Assembly: GCA_009760885.1 (NCBI GenBank)
Contig: CM019691.1
Span: forward strand, 25,791,314 to 25,855,313
Direction of reading: 5' to 3'
Source of the DNA: Achatina immaculata
Lineage: Eukaryota; Mollusca; Gastropoda; Stylommatophora; Achatinidae
Length of the DNA stretch: 64,000 bases
Both the position numbers and the translations under genes were made by a program. The notes under the pieces were generated by a model. It was not told where the DNA came from and searched no databases. It worked only from the letters and a program-made list of their open reading frames with translations. Below are positions 1 to 13,000 of the stretch, in pieces. Each line of letters begins with the position of its first letter. Position 1 is the first letter of the stretch.

Positions 1-46
1 GGGAAGAAGAAGTTGAGCTTGAACAACTTAGGTTACTGGCCCAAGA
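1..46 (-). other. possible further UBAP2L exon at the left edge
   Basis: On the minus strand a CACTTAG acceptor at about 47 would open a frame beginning MSWASNLSCSSS in the phase needed by exon 19. The pyrimidine tract is poor. The plus strand also reads as an open E/L-rich stretch, so this stays unresolved. Confidence 0.2.
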
Positions 47-184
47 CATGTCTAAGTGTGCCTGTACCTTATTTTCTACGATAAGCTGGGAAGGAATGCA
101 CTGCATATTACAGTGTGACCTTTTGATCCTCTTGTTAAAATACTATAGCTATCAAGCACTTCAAACCCTACACTACATATATAT

Positions 185-446
185 CTGAGTGGCGAAGTGG
201 TTAGTGCACTGGTCTCTCATGGTGAAGGTCGGGGGTTTGTTTCTGGCCGGAGGCATCCCAGTCACCCAGCTGTAGAAATGGGTACCCGACTTCTTCTGGA
301 GTTTGGGGAAGGAAAGGCAGCCAGGCATGATACTGACCATATCACGCTCTAGTGTGCTGACAGGTCAAGGAAAATATGGGCATTAATACCATATCCCTAT
401 GTGCCTCTAAGGCATGACAGGATTACCTTTACCTTACTTTTTATAT
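185..446 (+). mobile_element. tRNA-derived SINE, copy 1
   Basis: Starts with a tRNA-like head (GAGTGGCGAAGTGGTTAGTG holds an A-box-like motif). The body contains AGCTGTAGAAATGGGTACC and GACAGGTCAAGGAAAATATG, and the end is CATGACAGG plus a TTACCTTTACCTT tail. Seven relatives lie in the window. Confidence 0.85.
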
Positions 447-960
447 ACATACATACAAGCACACACACATAAAGAAACAGCATCAACTGAACATTAATCC
501 ATATCTAGTAAAAATTTTAGTACCACAAAGGCTATGCTGTGTAACAAGAACCAAACAGTTTATACATTGTAGCAGTATATCTAAACTCTGAATAAAGAAA
601 GGAAACACCCTGATAAAATTTAATCATTTTACCCATTAGCATAAGCCATATTATTAAGCATGGTTAAAAACAGCCTTTTTCTGACAGGCCAATCAAGAAA
701 GTTAGAAGAAAAAGGTACATTTAAAAATAAAAAAAAGGGAAGTAACAAAAAAATTACCCCAAAGCCCTAAAAATAAAACAGCATATATAAAGGTTCAGGA
801 TTTTACTATATCAAGGCATCGGAGAAAGACAGAAAGCAACCAGAACAAGATTTTAAATCATAAAGCTAGTGTTAAGCATATACTTTATATACTTTTAGCT
901 GTGATATATATATACAGTGTCTACAAAGAAAAGATATGACTTGGATATGGAGGCAAAAAT
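447..960. other. intron 19 sequence, nothing recognised
   Basis: AT-rich with A-runs. I see no gene or repeat family here. Confidence 0.5.
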
Positions 961-969
961 TACACTAAC

Positions 970-1063
970 CTTTTGTTGAATACACATGTGAAGCATATGA
1001 TTTCTGAAACTGTGTATTGGCCGTCGTTCCTGCGTGGGCAGCTGCATTCGTCACTGGTGGAAT
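970..1063 (-). CDS. UBAP2L: UBAP2L exon 19
   Basis: Acceptor TATCAGCAG (a CAGCAG pair, so one extra Gln is possible), donor GTTAGT. It encodes [20 protein letters not shown] then [11 protein letters not shown] and leaves one base. No stop codon, so at least one more exon follows. Confidence 0.82.
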
Positions 1064-4000
1064 CTGCTGATAGAGGTATGAATACTTTAAATCAACACAG
1101 AAAAAATATACTTTTTTTTAAAACAAAATAACTCTTGTTAGGCATGGAAGCAAATATGACTCTGTTAATGACGGGACACAGTTGCTGGAACAAGAGAAAC
1201 CACGGCTGGCCAAGACCCTTTTCTACACTGAAGTAAAGTTTCTGAAAACAAGTTTCAGAATTACACTAGTCTGGAAAAACATGACTGTGGAGGAGAATGA
1301 GAAGCTTGGTTCATTCAGAGCCACTATGTCCTTGCCTGATCTAACATTTGTTTTCAAAAGCATCACCAACATGACATCCTCAAAGAACCTGATATGTAGC
1401 ATGGGTTATGGTTGAAGCTGATTTTATTTAGAAACGTACTTAGATAGGATGGTTTATTTATAATCTATTCCCACTGAAGATACCATGCTGTATTAATTTC
1501 AGGTCATCTTTGCTCCCATTATTATTATTGCCATCTCTCAAAATTCTTTTAAACAAAACATAAACACCAAAAAACATTTATACGTGTTTTTCTGGTGTTT
1601 CTGATGTTTCGTATAAATGAACTGTGATTTATAGCTAAGCAGAAACTGTTTGTGCTTTGGATCCATGTGGTCATTTTTTTTAAAATGTCTGGCTTCTTGT
1701 ATATCTCTGCCCAGAGTCCACGGCCATTTGCCTTGAGTATTTGCTCTCAGTTTCAGTGCGATGAGGCAAAGCAAAGGCAGGCGTAACAGCTTTTCCTATC
1801 CCCATGGATAGATAAGCACTATGAGCTCACATCTGCCTCAGCTATGGTAGAAATGCCTGGGTTCCCTAGACTCCATGATTGTTTAATGTATATTGATGCA
1901 ACTAAAAATGAACACTGTAAATGGCATCTGAATACCTCATAGGAACTGAGGCTACTTACAGGAAACACTGGGTACTGTGGAAACATGGAAGGGTAGTAGT
2001 AGCCGTAATGAAAGTTGATCAAAGGCTGCTGAGTTGCAGAGTGTGCATTCTGAGGCTGACCTGCACTATTAGGGCTCTGGGCATCTACTCTTCCCATCTT
2101 GGCTGCATCTGCTGTAGTTCCTGCATTGATGAGTAAGAATGCTGAACATGAAAACAAGGATGAGAAAAGCAAAGTCTGGAATTCATGCTCTAACAAAAGA
2201 TTTCAATCAGTGAATCACATAAAAGCAATACAACACACAGTCAAATTCTACAATTTAGTTTTTTTTTTTTTTGGGGGGGGGGGGCAGCAGCATGCATGTG
2301 CAGAAGTATCTTTTCTACAGCATCTACTTTGAAGCACAGCTGACAAAGACTCCATCACAAACATCCATGGAAATGGGTTATTGACAGATGAGCCTGATGA
2401 ATGAAGCAAAAAAAAAAAAAATAAGAATGACCCCCATCAGGTGCAGCATAATGAGGGACCAGGTACTGCAGCTCTCTGGGACAGAATTATCTTATATTCC
2501 TGGGACATGACAGGAAATGGGATGTAATTAACACAGCCATGATAGTCTAATCACTCCAGCCATGACAGTCTGCTATAATGAAATCAGCTATGATAACCAT
2601 TCACCAAGAACATCACTATTATCATCACTGGGCAGAACAGCAAACATTCAATACTGTCATATTCAGAATAACAATCCCCAAGTGCTCACTTACTGACATT
2701 TTCATACCTATTAAAGAACTGAAAATAGAACTTTCATACTCCACTAGTACCAATTAATGACCTACTAAGTATGATCATTAACTTCTTATATTAGTCTCCA
2801 TTCTTAACTCTTTCCGTGCGGGAGGAAAAACACGGACGTGTTATTGTGTGCGGGAGTATAAACGCGGGTCTTGTCTGTAAGGGAGTATAGTTGTAAAATG
2901 GAACGGAAAACAGTATTTCCATGTACTTCCGTATACGTAATATGTGTCAAAGTATAGCTAAATGAATGAAAATTTCATAAATGCAGAGTTTTTTAGGAAA
3001 AAAGAAGTAATGTGATGTTTTTGACACTGATTGTGGCCAGCTCACCATCGGCTAGGTCTAGATTCGCGCTACTTACCCCTACTTACCATCTAAGATGTGT
3101 AGATCTACTTGTTGATCTCGTATTGTGACTCCGTATTGCATTTTCACTGAATGAATGTCTGAAATAACCTCCTAACTACTTCTCCAGTCATCTAAATATG
3201 TCTAAATCTACTTAGAAAACATTCAAGAGCAGCGGGGTGGCCATAGGCTATGTCCATACCCCTATCTACATCGTCAAAAATTGAAAAATTTCCATGCTTC
3301 ATGTCCTTGTTCTCGCTCGGCATCGCTCGTAACTAGGCATGCATTCTCCATTTTGAAAGTGTCACCGGAATCGCAGACGAAATATGTACAATCTAAATGT
3401 TACACCGCTTGTTTTAATGAAACAAACAATGTCGAATTTTCGACCATACGCACGCTTGGGACCACCGGAAGTGTCGAAAATTCGACCATACGCACGGAAA
3501 GAATTAAATACCTAACAGTGCTAACCTGTGAACGGAATATTTGGCATCTGAGCCTGCTGATCACGGCTGCCTGGCAAAGTGGAACCCGCTGGAGCAGGGA
3601 ATGCAGCCATGTCATAATAGCTACCAGTCTGCTGGAAAAAAAAATAAAAATAAGAAAGCTTTTTGTCAACAAAAAAAAAAAAAAACGGCATGGAATGGTG
3701 GTGAGCAACCCAACTGCTGACATTAAGGTCGAAGATGACCCTGTCTTAGCTCTCTGTGGTGTGTTCTCTAAAATGGGCTCAGCCTTGCTTATGGGGGCCC
3801 AGTATCACTATGGTCCCCATGGTGGCAGATTCTGCAAAGAACCATTACACTCTTTCCTGCTTTGTTTTTTTTTTTTTGTCAGGAGGTCAGCATAACTCAC
3901 TTCCCATTTGACAAAATGCTTTGCTTCAACACCTTCACTGCACGAGCAGCAAAAAATAATCCTGCTTCAAATTCCAGAGACAGAACAAAAACATCATTTT

Positions 4001-7000
4001 TTGTAAACTAGCCAGTCAGTTGTCTGGTGAGGTCTCTGAGAAACAGCTGTTGGCCTAAGTCTTCTTCTCTGGATAAAAACTACAAAATCTTATTTTCAAT
4101 GAGGTCCCTGGTGTAGTTCCAAGTCTGAACTATCTTCTCACACCATGAGGTCTGTGACTAATAGTTGTAGAGTTGTAGGTCAGAAGACATATCTCATTAA
4201 AAAAAAATGTGAAGCCTCATCACTTAATATGAAGCTCCCAGCAAACAGCCGCTGGTCTGAAGCGTCCTTTTTTTTTTCCACTTAGAACGAGATCTCCAAC
4301 TAATATAGATGAAGTCTAAAGTCTCAGGTTCCAAATCTCACCTCACAGCTAGAAGTAGCACTTATAATAGCCTCAAGGTACAGAACATTATCACACATCA
4401 TGTGTAACATTATACCTGTAACACAACAAGAAAAACTAATTTATGCTCACCAAAGGCATTCTCTGCTGCAGAAGCTGCATATCTTCATAACCATACAATG
4501 GTGGCTGAACACTCTGTGAAGATATTACATATTCATAAAGCTCTAAAGTTGATAAATTATACACAATATGATCCACACGTTCTATATACAACCTATTTGT
4601 GGAATTTTTTGTGTGTGTGTGCATCACAATGTATTTTAGCACTCTACACATATTTTATACGCCTACACTTACTATCTTGTGTGTAGCTTTTATGACTGTC
4701 TGACATCACAGACGATTTATTTCTCAGCAAAGTGATGGCATAGTTACCATGGCCAGCAATCCAAAACTAATCAAGACCCTATTCCATCTCTTCAATGCCC
4801 TCCAAGCAGAAGATTAAAATGTTATAATCTGACTGTGTTTTGGGTATTCTAGCAAGCCGACATAATCCACTCCACCCTCCTATGACATGTCTGTACTTCA
4901 ACATCATCACAGCATCTGCTGCAAGCAACAGCATTTCAAAGTTCCCAGAGATAGAACAAAAACATATAATTCATTTATCTACTGCAAGATCTTTTTAATG
5001 TAACATTTACACAGAACAGTTAAAAAAAATAAGTTGATGGTTACTTGAAACAACCCCACATTTTTTTTTTCAGACACTTTGATATAGGACAATGTTCTAT
5101 GTTTGTTACTTACGTAAAATGGAGGCAAAGTGCTCTGGCCCATGATGTACTGTCCCATCAAAGGTACTCCTGGAGGTAAATTTGGTGGAGCCTTGCCTAT
5201 ATGGGGTTTGGAAATCAATTATCAAAAGAATAATAAAAATATTACTACTGACAACAATTAAGAACTCTTACACATGACAATGACAACTGGATGCGGAGAA
5301 GTTGGAATGCTACAATTTTTTTTTCATAATAAAGCATGTCAATCAGGACATAATGATTGTCTTTCACAGAAATTCTGATTAGAACAATCTGTGAAGTTTT
5401 TCTGGCAGTAAGTGTATGACGCCTGGATAAGTTGGTTATCCATCACCATGTCAAGTTACTCAATCACCATAATGTTCTGGTTATGTTCAAATTCATAATC
5501 TCTTGCCTTGTTACTCTATAACCAGTTCAATGCTGCATGAACACACTAGCCCTAAAACTTACAAACCAGAACCAGGCTTACTTGTAGATGGCATGGATGC
5601 TGCTATCCGTGATGTTGTCATGATTGATGTGGCTGTGGACGTTGATAATACGGTGGTGGTACCTGTGGATAATGATGGTGCTGTACTTGTGGTTGATGGC
5701 AGACTCAGAGATGTTGAGGCTGTGGTTGCTGGTGTGCCTGAGTGATCATACTGAAAATGAACAATAACTTGCTACTATGCCAGAAACCAAATCAATCAGC
5801 TGTAAAAATCAATTGTTTTAAAAATAATAATAAAAATTCTAACCCTTTCCTATTCTGTGTCCAAAATCTCTTTGACAAATCAGTTTTGACATTTCACGGG
5901 GCGATTTACTCACGTGCAATTTATATTTCATACCCATGAGGTATACTGGGGACTTATGGCTTGCACTGCACCTTCCATGACCTACTTGCATACTAGGGAT
6001 CAACAATTTCCTGCAAATCCAACATCATCAAACCACAAAAAAATTCCACAGGACTGCAGGAAATGAAAAAGTTTACTGTTTTTGTTTTTTAAACCAGCAG
6101 CTAAATAGAACTGTTGACTACCTAGGAAAACACAGAGATATGAAAACCATCAACATCCACTTTTATTTATCCTCACAAGATGTCCCTTCCAAAAGTCATT
6201 GATCATTTGAAATCTCCAGTAAATTTTGTACCGTGGATAGATACTGAATAATTTTTGATAGGGAGACACCCAATAGAGCTTAGTGGTAATGATGTGTACC
6301 TTCTGTAAGACCATTCTGTCCACATTTCATCGAAGACTTTCCATCTGTAAACCATTATAACTACACTAAGCATCTGCTCTCACTATCTAAGAGACAAGAG
6401 AGAATCTTACATCCTTCCCATGCCGTTAAACATCACACAGGGCTCGCATAGTTGTTTGCCAAGTTTTACTGTTCTCTGCAAGTCTTTCAACTTCATCAAG
6501 GGATGTTATGCCCACTAAACTTAACAATGTCTTCTTTAGAGTTTCACGTGGTCGATCTGTTTTTCTTCGGCCTGTTGTGCTTCACTTGATAGCTTGTTCT
6601 GGTGTTCTCTGATTGTTTCTTCTCATCACATGGCCTACATATGTCCAACTTCTTTTTTCTGATCACCCATGAGACAGGTTGTTGTTTGCTCATCTGTCTT
6701 AACTCTGTGTTCTTCAATTCGTTCCACTTTATACCAAGTATCTTCCTTAGGTATTTGTTTTCAAAAGAGTCTAATTTCTTGTCTATTTCTTTAGTTGATT
6801 TCCAGCTTTCGCATGCGTAAATGAGAGTAGATATCACATTTGAATTGAATAATCTTAACTTGGTTTTTGTGCTTATAACTTTTGAATTCCATATGTTATC
6901 AAGATTTTTGAAGGACAATGCTGCTTTTGCAATTCTAATTCTAATTTCCTTCCTGATGTCACCATCCTGATCTATGTAGCTGCCAAGGTATGCAAATTGT

Positions 7001-10000
7001 GGTTTACTTCATCAACAACTGTTCCTTCTATGTATAATTTTCCTTCTTGATTAATGAGAAGTTTCATAATTTTTGTTTTGTCTTTGTTAATTTCAAGACC
7101 TATTTTGCTAGCCAAGGAAGACAGGAAATCTGTTTTTTTCCTGCATCAATTTCACATTGTCACTGATAAAGAGTTATGTCATTAGCAAAATCAAGATCTC
7201 CTATTTGGGTCCCATGTACCCAGTTAATGCTGGTTTTACCTGTATAGCATCTTTTCATTATAAAGTCTATGGCAATTCCAAAAAGCTAGGGAGATAATAT
7301 ACATCCTTGTTTCACGCCCGTTTCAATCTGAAACCATTTGCTCATTCCTTCATCTGCCTTGACTGCACAAACATATCCATTGTAGAGATCTCTAATGACG
7401 CTGACAATTTTAGATGGTATTCCATAGTCTTAAAATTCTCCATAATGAATCTCTGTGTATGCTATCAAATGCTTTTTTAAAGACTAAGAAATTCAGAATT
7501 AATGGTTTCTATTTTCCAAAATGTTCTTCAAGTATTATTCTTAGAGTAAAGATCTGGTCGAAACAGCTTCTCCCTTTTTGAAATCCTGCCTGTTCTTCTC
7601 TCATTGCAGTATCCACTACATCCTTAATTCTATTCAGAATCACTTTACAAAAACACCTTTGACACAACTGATGGTAAGGTTACACCCCTCCAGTTACTGC
7701 AGTCACTGAGGTTGCTTTTTTGGGTATTTTACCAATGATTCCTTTTTTCCATTTAGAAGGGACTTTTTCTTCTTTCCAAATTTTATTAAACATTCTTTGT
7801 AGCTGGCTCATTTTGTCACTCTTAATAGCTTTTGGCTGTTACTTCATCTTCACCTGCAGCTTTGTTGTTAGCCATTAGATTCACTGCTGTTTCAGTTTCA
7901 TTCAGTGTAACTTCATCTAACTTGACATTTAGTTGTGGGACTGGTAAATTAGTTTCAAGATTTATTAATTCATTTGGGTTTGGTCGATTAAGTATTTCTT
8001 GGAAGTGTTCGGCCCATCTTTGGTTTTGGTCTTTACTTGATGTTAATAGGTTGCCTGCTTTGCTAAAGACTGGTCTTTCTCTGGAGGTAATAGCACCTGT
8101 TGGCCTCTTCTGTATGCTATACAGAGTTTTGCTGTCTCCCGTTTTTGCTGCATTTTCTTCTTCTTTTGCCATATTGTCCATATATTCTCTTTTGTCTCCT
8201 CTAGCTGAACTTTTTACTTTATTGTCTAGTTCTCTGTATGTTGCTTTGCCAAAACTTTTCCAAGATCTGTCTTTACATTCAATTTGGCTAATCTGGCTGC
8301 TCTTCTTTCATGTATGTATTTCCACGTGTTATCTTATATCCCTGCTTTTCTACCTGTTGACTGCAGTCCAGCACTTGCTTTTTCTGCTGTGATTATAGCT
8401 GTGCTGTATGAATTCCATAATTCATCTATATCTGTCTCATCTACCTCTTTGAGTGCTGCGAAATGTTTGGTAAGTTATTTGGTAAGTAAGAAATCAATGT
8501 TGGTATTTTCTTCTTGTAGGCTATGATTGTTTATTTTCTGAGTATTGATGTCTTGTGTTGGCTTTTCAGTTTAAGTCTTAACCTCCCTATACACAGGTTG
8601 TGATCACTGTTGACATCTGCGCCCCTATATGCTCTTACATCTATCAGAGATGTTCTGAATTGTTTTCTAATATAAAAATGATCTATCTGGTTCTATCATC
8701 TGGAGATATCCATGTTGTTTTATGTATTTCTTTGTGTGGAAATATTGTTCCTCCCCCCCGTGTGGTACCCGGGATCTGCAAAGAATAGGACCACTGTACC
8801 CTACCATGCATGATCGTAAAAGGCGACTAAGGAGGGTTCAGCATAGGGCCAGCAACCCTATCTGGTAAAAAACTATCAGACTGCTACAGAAACAGAAGCA
8901 AGGGAAAAAGCAAATGCAGGTGGAAGGAGAAATGCGTATCAGGAAACTGAGCCCATGAAGGTTGTGGATGAAAGCCAGCCACTGGAAGTCCCCAGCCCGA
9001 CTGCAGACCTCCTGGAACCTAAACAAAAGATGCAAATAGGCAGCTGGAATGTAAGAACACTAAACCAGACTGGAAAACTAGCACAAACCATCAAGGAAAT
9101 GCACAGATACAAACTAGACATACTAGGAATACAAGAAGCAAGATGGACAGGACAAGGCAGAAGGAAATTAACAACACAGCACACAGAAGATACAATAATA
9201 TGGTCAGGTAAAGAAGATCTTCATGAAGGAGGAGTAGCATTGATTATAACAAAAGAAGCATCAAGAGCATTGCTGAAATGGACCCCAATAAGTGAGAGAT
9301 TATTATATGCACGGTTCAACTCAAGATTCACGAAGCTGTCTATTATAGTCTGTTATGCACCAACAGAAGCAGCTGAAGAGGAATTAAAAGAAGATTTTTA
9401 CAACAGCCTCCAAGCCACAGTAGAAACAATACCCAAGCATGATATGCTACTCATCTTGGGCGACTTCAATGCAAAAGTAGGTGAAGGAAATGAAGATAGA
9501 AGAAGAATCATGGGAAGAGAAGGAATTGGAGAAATAAATGAAAATGGAGAAAGACTGTGCAGTTTCTGTGAAGAAACCATGATGACCATCGGAGGGACAA
9601 TTTTCCAACACAAAAACATCCATAAGGTGACTTGGAGGTCACCAGATAAAACCACAGAAAACCAAATTGATCACATACTAATAAACAACAAGTGGAAACG
9701 GTCACTACAAGATGTGCGAGCAAGGAAAGGAGCAGATATAGGAAGTGATCACAACCTTCTGGTAGCAAAAATAAAACTAAAATTAAGGAAAGCCAGAATC
9801 GGAGAACACAGAAAGATACATTTTGATACAAGAAAACTGATAGACCAGCAAACAAGAAATGAATTCTCAATAATACTTAAGAACCGCTTCAGTGTCCTAC
9901 AAGACGAAGCAGAAATGTCCATATTAGAGTTCAATAAAACACTACAGGAAACAGCAAAAGAGGTGCTGGGATATCGGAAAAGGAGAAAAGAGGAATGGAT

Positions 10001-13000
10001 AAGTGAGACCACATGGGAAAAGATAGAGCAATGAAAAGAAATCAAGAAAAAATTACTGAACACCAAATCACAACGGCTTAAAGAACGAGTTTTAAGTAAT
10101 TATGCACAAAAAGACAAAGAAGTGAAGGAATCATGCTGTCAAGATAAACGTCAGTATTATGACAACTTAGCAGAAACAGCAGAGAAAGCAGCATATACAA
10201 ATGACATGAAAACCATATATAAAATCACAAAGCAGATGACAGGTAACTTCAATACAAGATGTGAAAGTGCAGTAAGAACACAAAATGGACAACTGGTCAG
10301 TGGAGAAAGAGAAAAAATTGAAAGATGGAGGGAACACTTTAACACCCTACTAAACAGAACACAAGCAGCACAAGCAATAGATATACCTGAAGCAAAAGCG
10401 GAACTAAACATCAATACAGGACCAATAACAATAAATGAAGTAAAAGAGGCGATAAAGATGCTAAAATCAGACAGGGCACCAGGTGAAGATGAAGTGACTG
10501 CTGAGATGTTGAAAGCAGAAGAAACAGAAACACCAAAACAACTTTGCCGGATATTACAACAAATTTGGGATTTAGAAAAAGCCCCAGAGGAGTGGAAAAC
10601 TGGTCTTATAGTAAAACTACCAAAGAAGGGTGACCTCAGAGATTGCGGGAACTGGAGAGGCATTACCCTACTCCCACTCACTAGTAAAGTATTTTGCAGA
10701 ATAATCATCAACAGAATTGTACCAACACTTGAGGAAAAACTTCGGAAAGAGCAGGCAGGATTTAGGAAAGGAAGATCATGCATAGACCATATATTTGTAC
10801 TTAGACAAATATTAGAACAGGCAAATGAGTGGCATAGCACAACATATGCATTATTCATAGATTTTGAGAAAGCCTTTGACAGTGTCAACAGAGATGCACT
10901 GTGGAAAATCCTAAGATGGCATGGCCTCCCCCATAAAATAGTTAATGTAATCAAAGCCCTATACGAGGGTTTTCAGTGCAAAGTTATCTGTGGAGAACAT
11001 ACCTCCAGCAGCTTTAGGGTACAAACAGGAGTGAAACAGGGATGTGTACTATCACCAACATTATTTATCTTGGCAGTAGACTGGTTAATGAAGGCGGCAA
11101 CATCAGACAAATGCAGAGGATTACAATGGACCCTTAACACAGTGCTGGAGGACCTTGACTTTGCGGACGACATTTGTCTATTATCAAGCAGTCACAAAGA
11201 TATGCAAGATAAAATAAACAAGTTAACCCAGAATGCAAACAACATAGGACTAAAGATCAACGTAGGAAAGACAAAGTTAATGAAGCAAAATGTGAACAAC
11301 AGAAATGTACTCAGAGTAGATAACAAGTTAGTGGAGGAGGTCAACGAATTTGTATACCTTGGCAGCAGAGTAGTAGAAAATGGAGACAGCACAGAGGACA
11401 TCAACAGCAGACTTACTAGAGCAAACCAGGCTTTTGCAATGCTACAGAATGTATGGAAATTAAATAAACTAAGCATAAATATGAAAATCAGGATATTTAA
11501 GAGTAATGTTCTAAGTGTACTACTCTATGGAAGTGAATGCTGGAAAATCACCAAAACCATAGAAAACAAGTTGAATTCTTTCCAGACTAAATGTTTACGT
11601 AGAATTAAAAAAATATTTTGGCCAAACACCATAAGAAATAACATCTTATTGGCAGAAATGCAGATGAAACCACTGACAACAATTATTGAGGAAAGACGCT
11701 GGCGATGGTTGGGACATGTGCTCCGAATGACTGACAACTCACTACCAAAAATAGCACTAAGATGGACACCACAGGGGAGCAGAAGTAAGGGTAGACCAAA
11801 AGAGACATGGAGAAGAACAACAGAAAGGATGTTGAGCAATAGAGGGCTCACCTGGGCAAGAGCAGAAAAAAAGGCGAAAGACAGGCATTTGTGGAAAACC
11901 CTTGCAGAAGCCCCATGTGCCCTGGGCACTTAAGGTTCAGAGAGAGAGAGATTGTTCCTCCAAAGACCATGCCCTCTGTCAGACATATTTCAATGAGGAG
12001 AGAATACTGTAATTAAATTAATTCAGTCACATAATGGGTCACATTCCTGCAGTATGTGGATATCTTATCACCAAGTTAATAAGATCTATGTCTGAAACTG
12101 ACACTGAAATTTGTGGCCATTGTCAGAATCTGAGAAGTCCTGATTTTACATGGAAACTAAAACTGCCACACCATCTAGGGATATGGTGTTTGTGTCCATA
12201 TTTTCCTTGACCTGTCAGCAGACTAGAGAGCACCATGCCTTGCTGCTTTTTCTTCAACAGCTCTAGAAGAAATTGGGTACCCATTTTTACAGCTAAATTA
12301 ACACAAGTGCCTCCTGCTGGACTTGAACCATCAACCTTGCCATGACAGATGAGCACACTAACCACTATGCCACTCTTACAGAATATTTTATAAGTAACCA
12401 AACAGGAAATCATTACAATCTGATTTAGTCCAACACATAAAACTTGTGTAAATCAAAGAGAAAGATGACACAATAGTTGCAATCCATCCACTTTACTAAG
12501 AGACTACTACTCACACAGCCTGTGACAGATCAACTTGGCTATCAGTCTCTTCAACTATGATGAACAATAAACAGATTTTTCTTCCTCTTCCATATTCTGG
12601 TCTCTAGAACCAGTTACATCCAGAATCTCATCAACAAGGAGAATTTCAGCTTTTTTGTCTGTGCATTCTCCCTCCAGTCTTGTCTCCATGAGCACATCTA
12701 AGATATGTTGGAATGAACGCTCTTGCATAAACTAAAAGTATATTTATTAAAGTTGCAGAAGAGGGCACAATATAATAAAAATATACTTACTTGGGAAGCT
12801 TGAAGACCATCTAATGTTGTATCATCCTTAAGTGCCATCTTGGATAGGCTTTCCCCTAATTTGTTAGCCATGGGAGATGGCTGTAAAGGTGCAGATGATA
12901 CATAGCTCTGGGAGTTGTAGTTTGTGTTAGTCTGAGATGTGGCAGGCTTCAGTGAAGAAGACTGGGGTGCAGTCTGAAAGGCAACTCCTGTGGCTGTTTG

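Noticed and set aside
1..180. Plus-strand coding exon starting EEEVELEQLRLLAQDM
   Set aside because: Open frame but no convincing donor, and the minus strand is equally plausible as a UBAP2L exon; recorded as unresolved.
5503..5745. Plus-strand Val/Asp-rich frame
   Set aside because: It is antisense to UBAP2L exon 14, which has splice sites and family similarity.
7832..8392. 186-codon hydrophobic plus-strand frame
   Set aside because: Antisense shadow of the family-B LINE endonuclease/RT, biased by its A-rich sense strand.
9398..11929. Minus-strand hydrophobic frames of up to 265 codons over the family-A LINE
   Set aside because: Complement of an A-rich coding strand; they recur at the same relative positions in every copy and show no domain.
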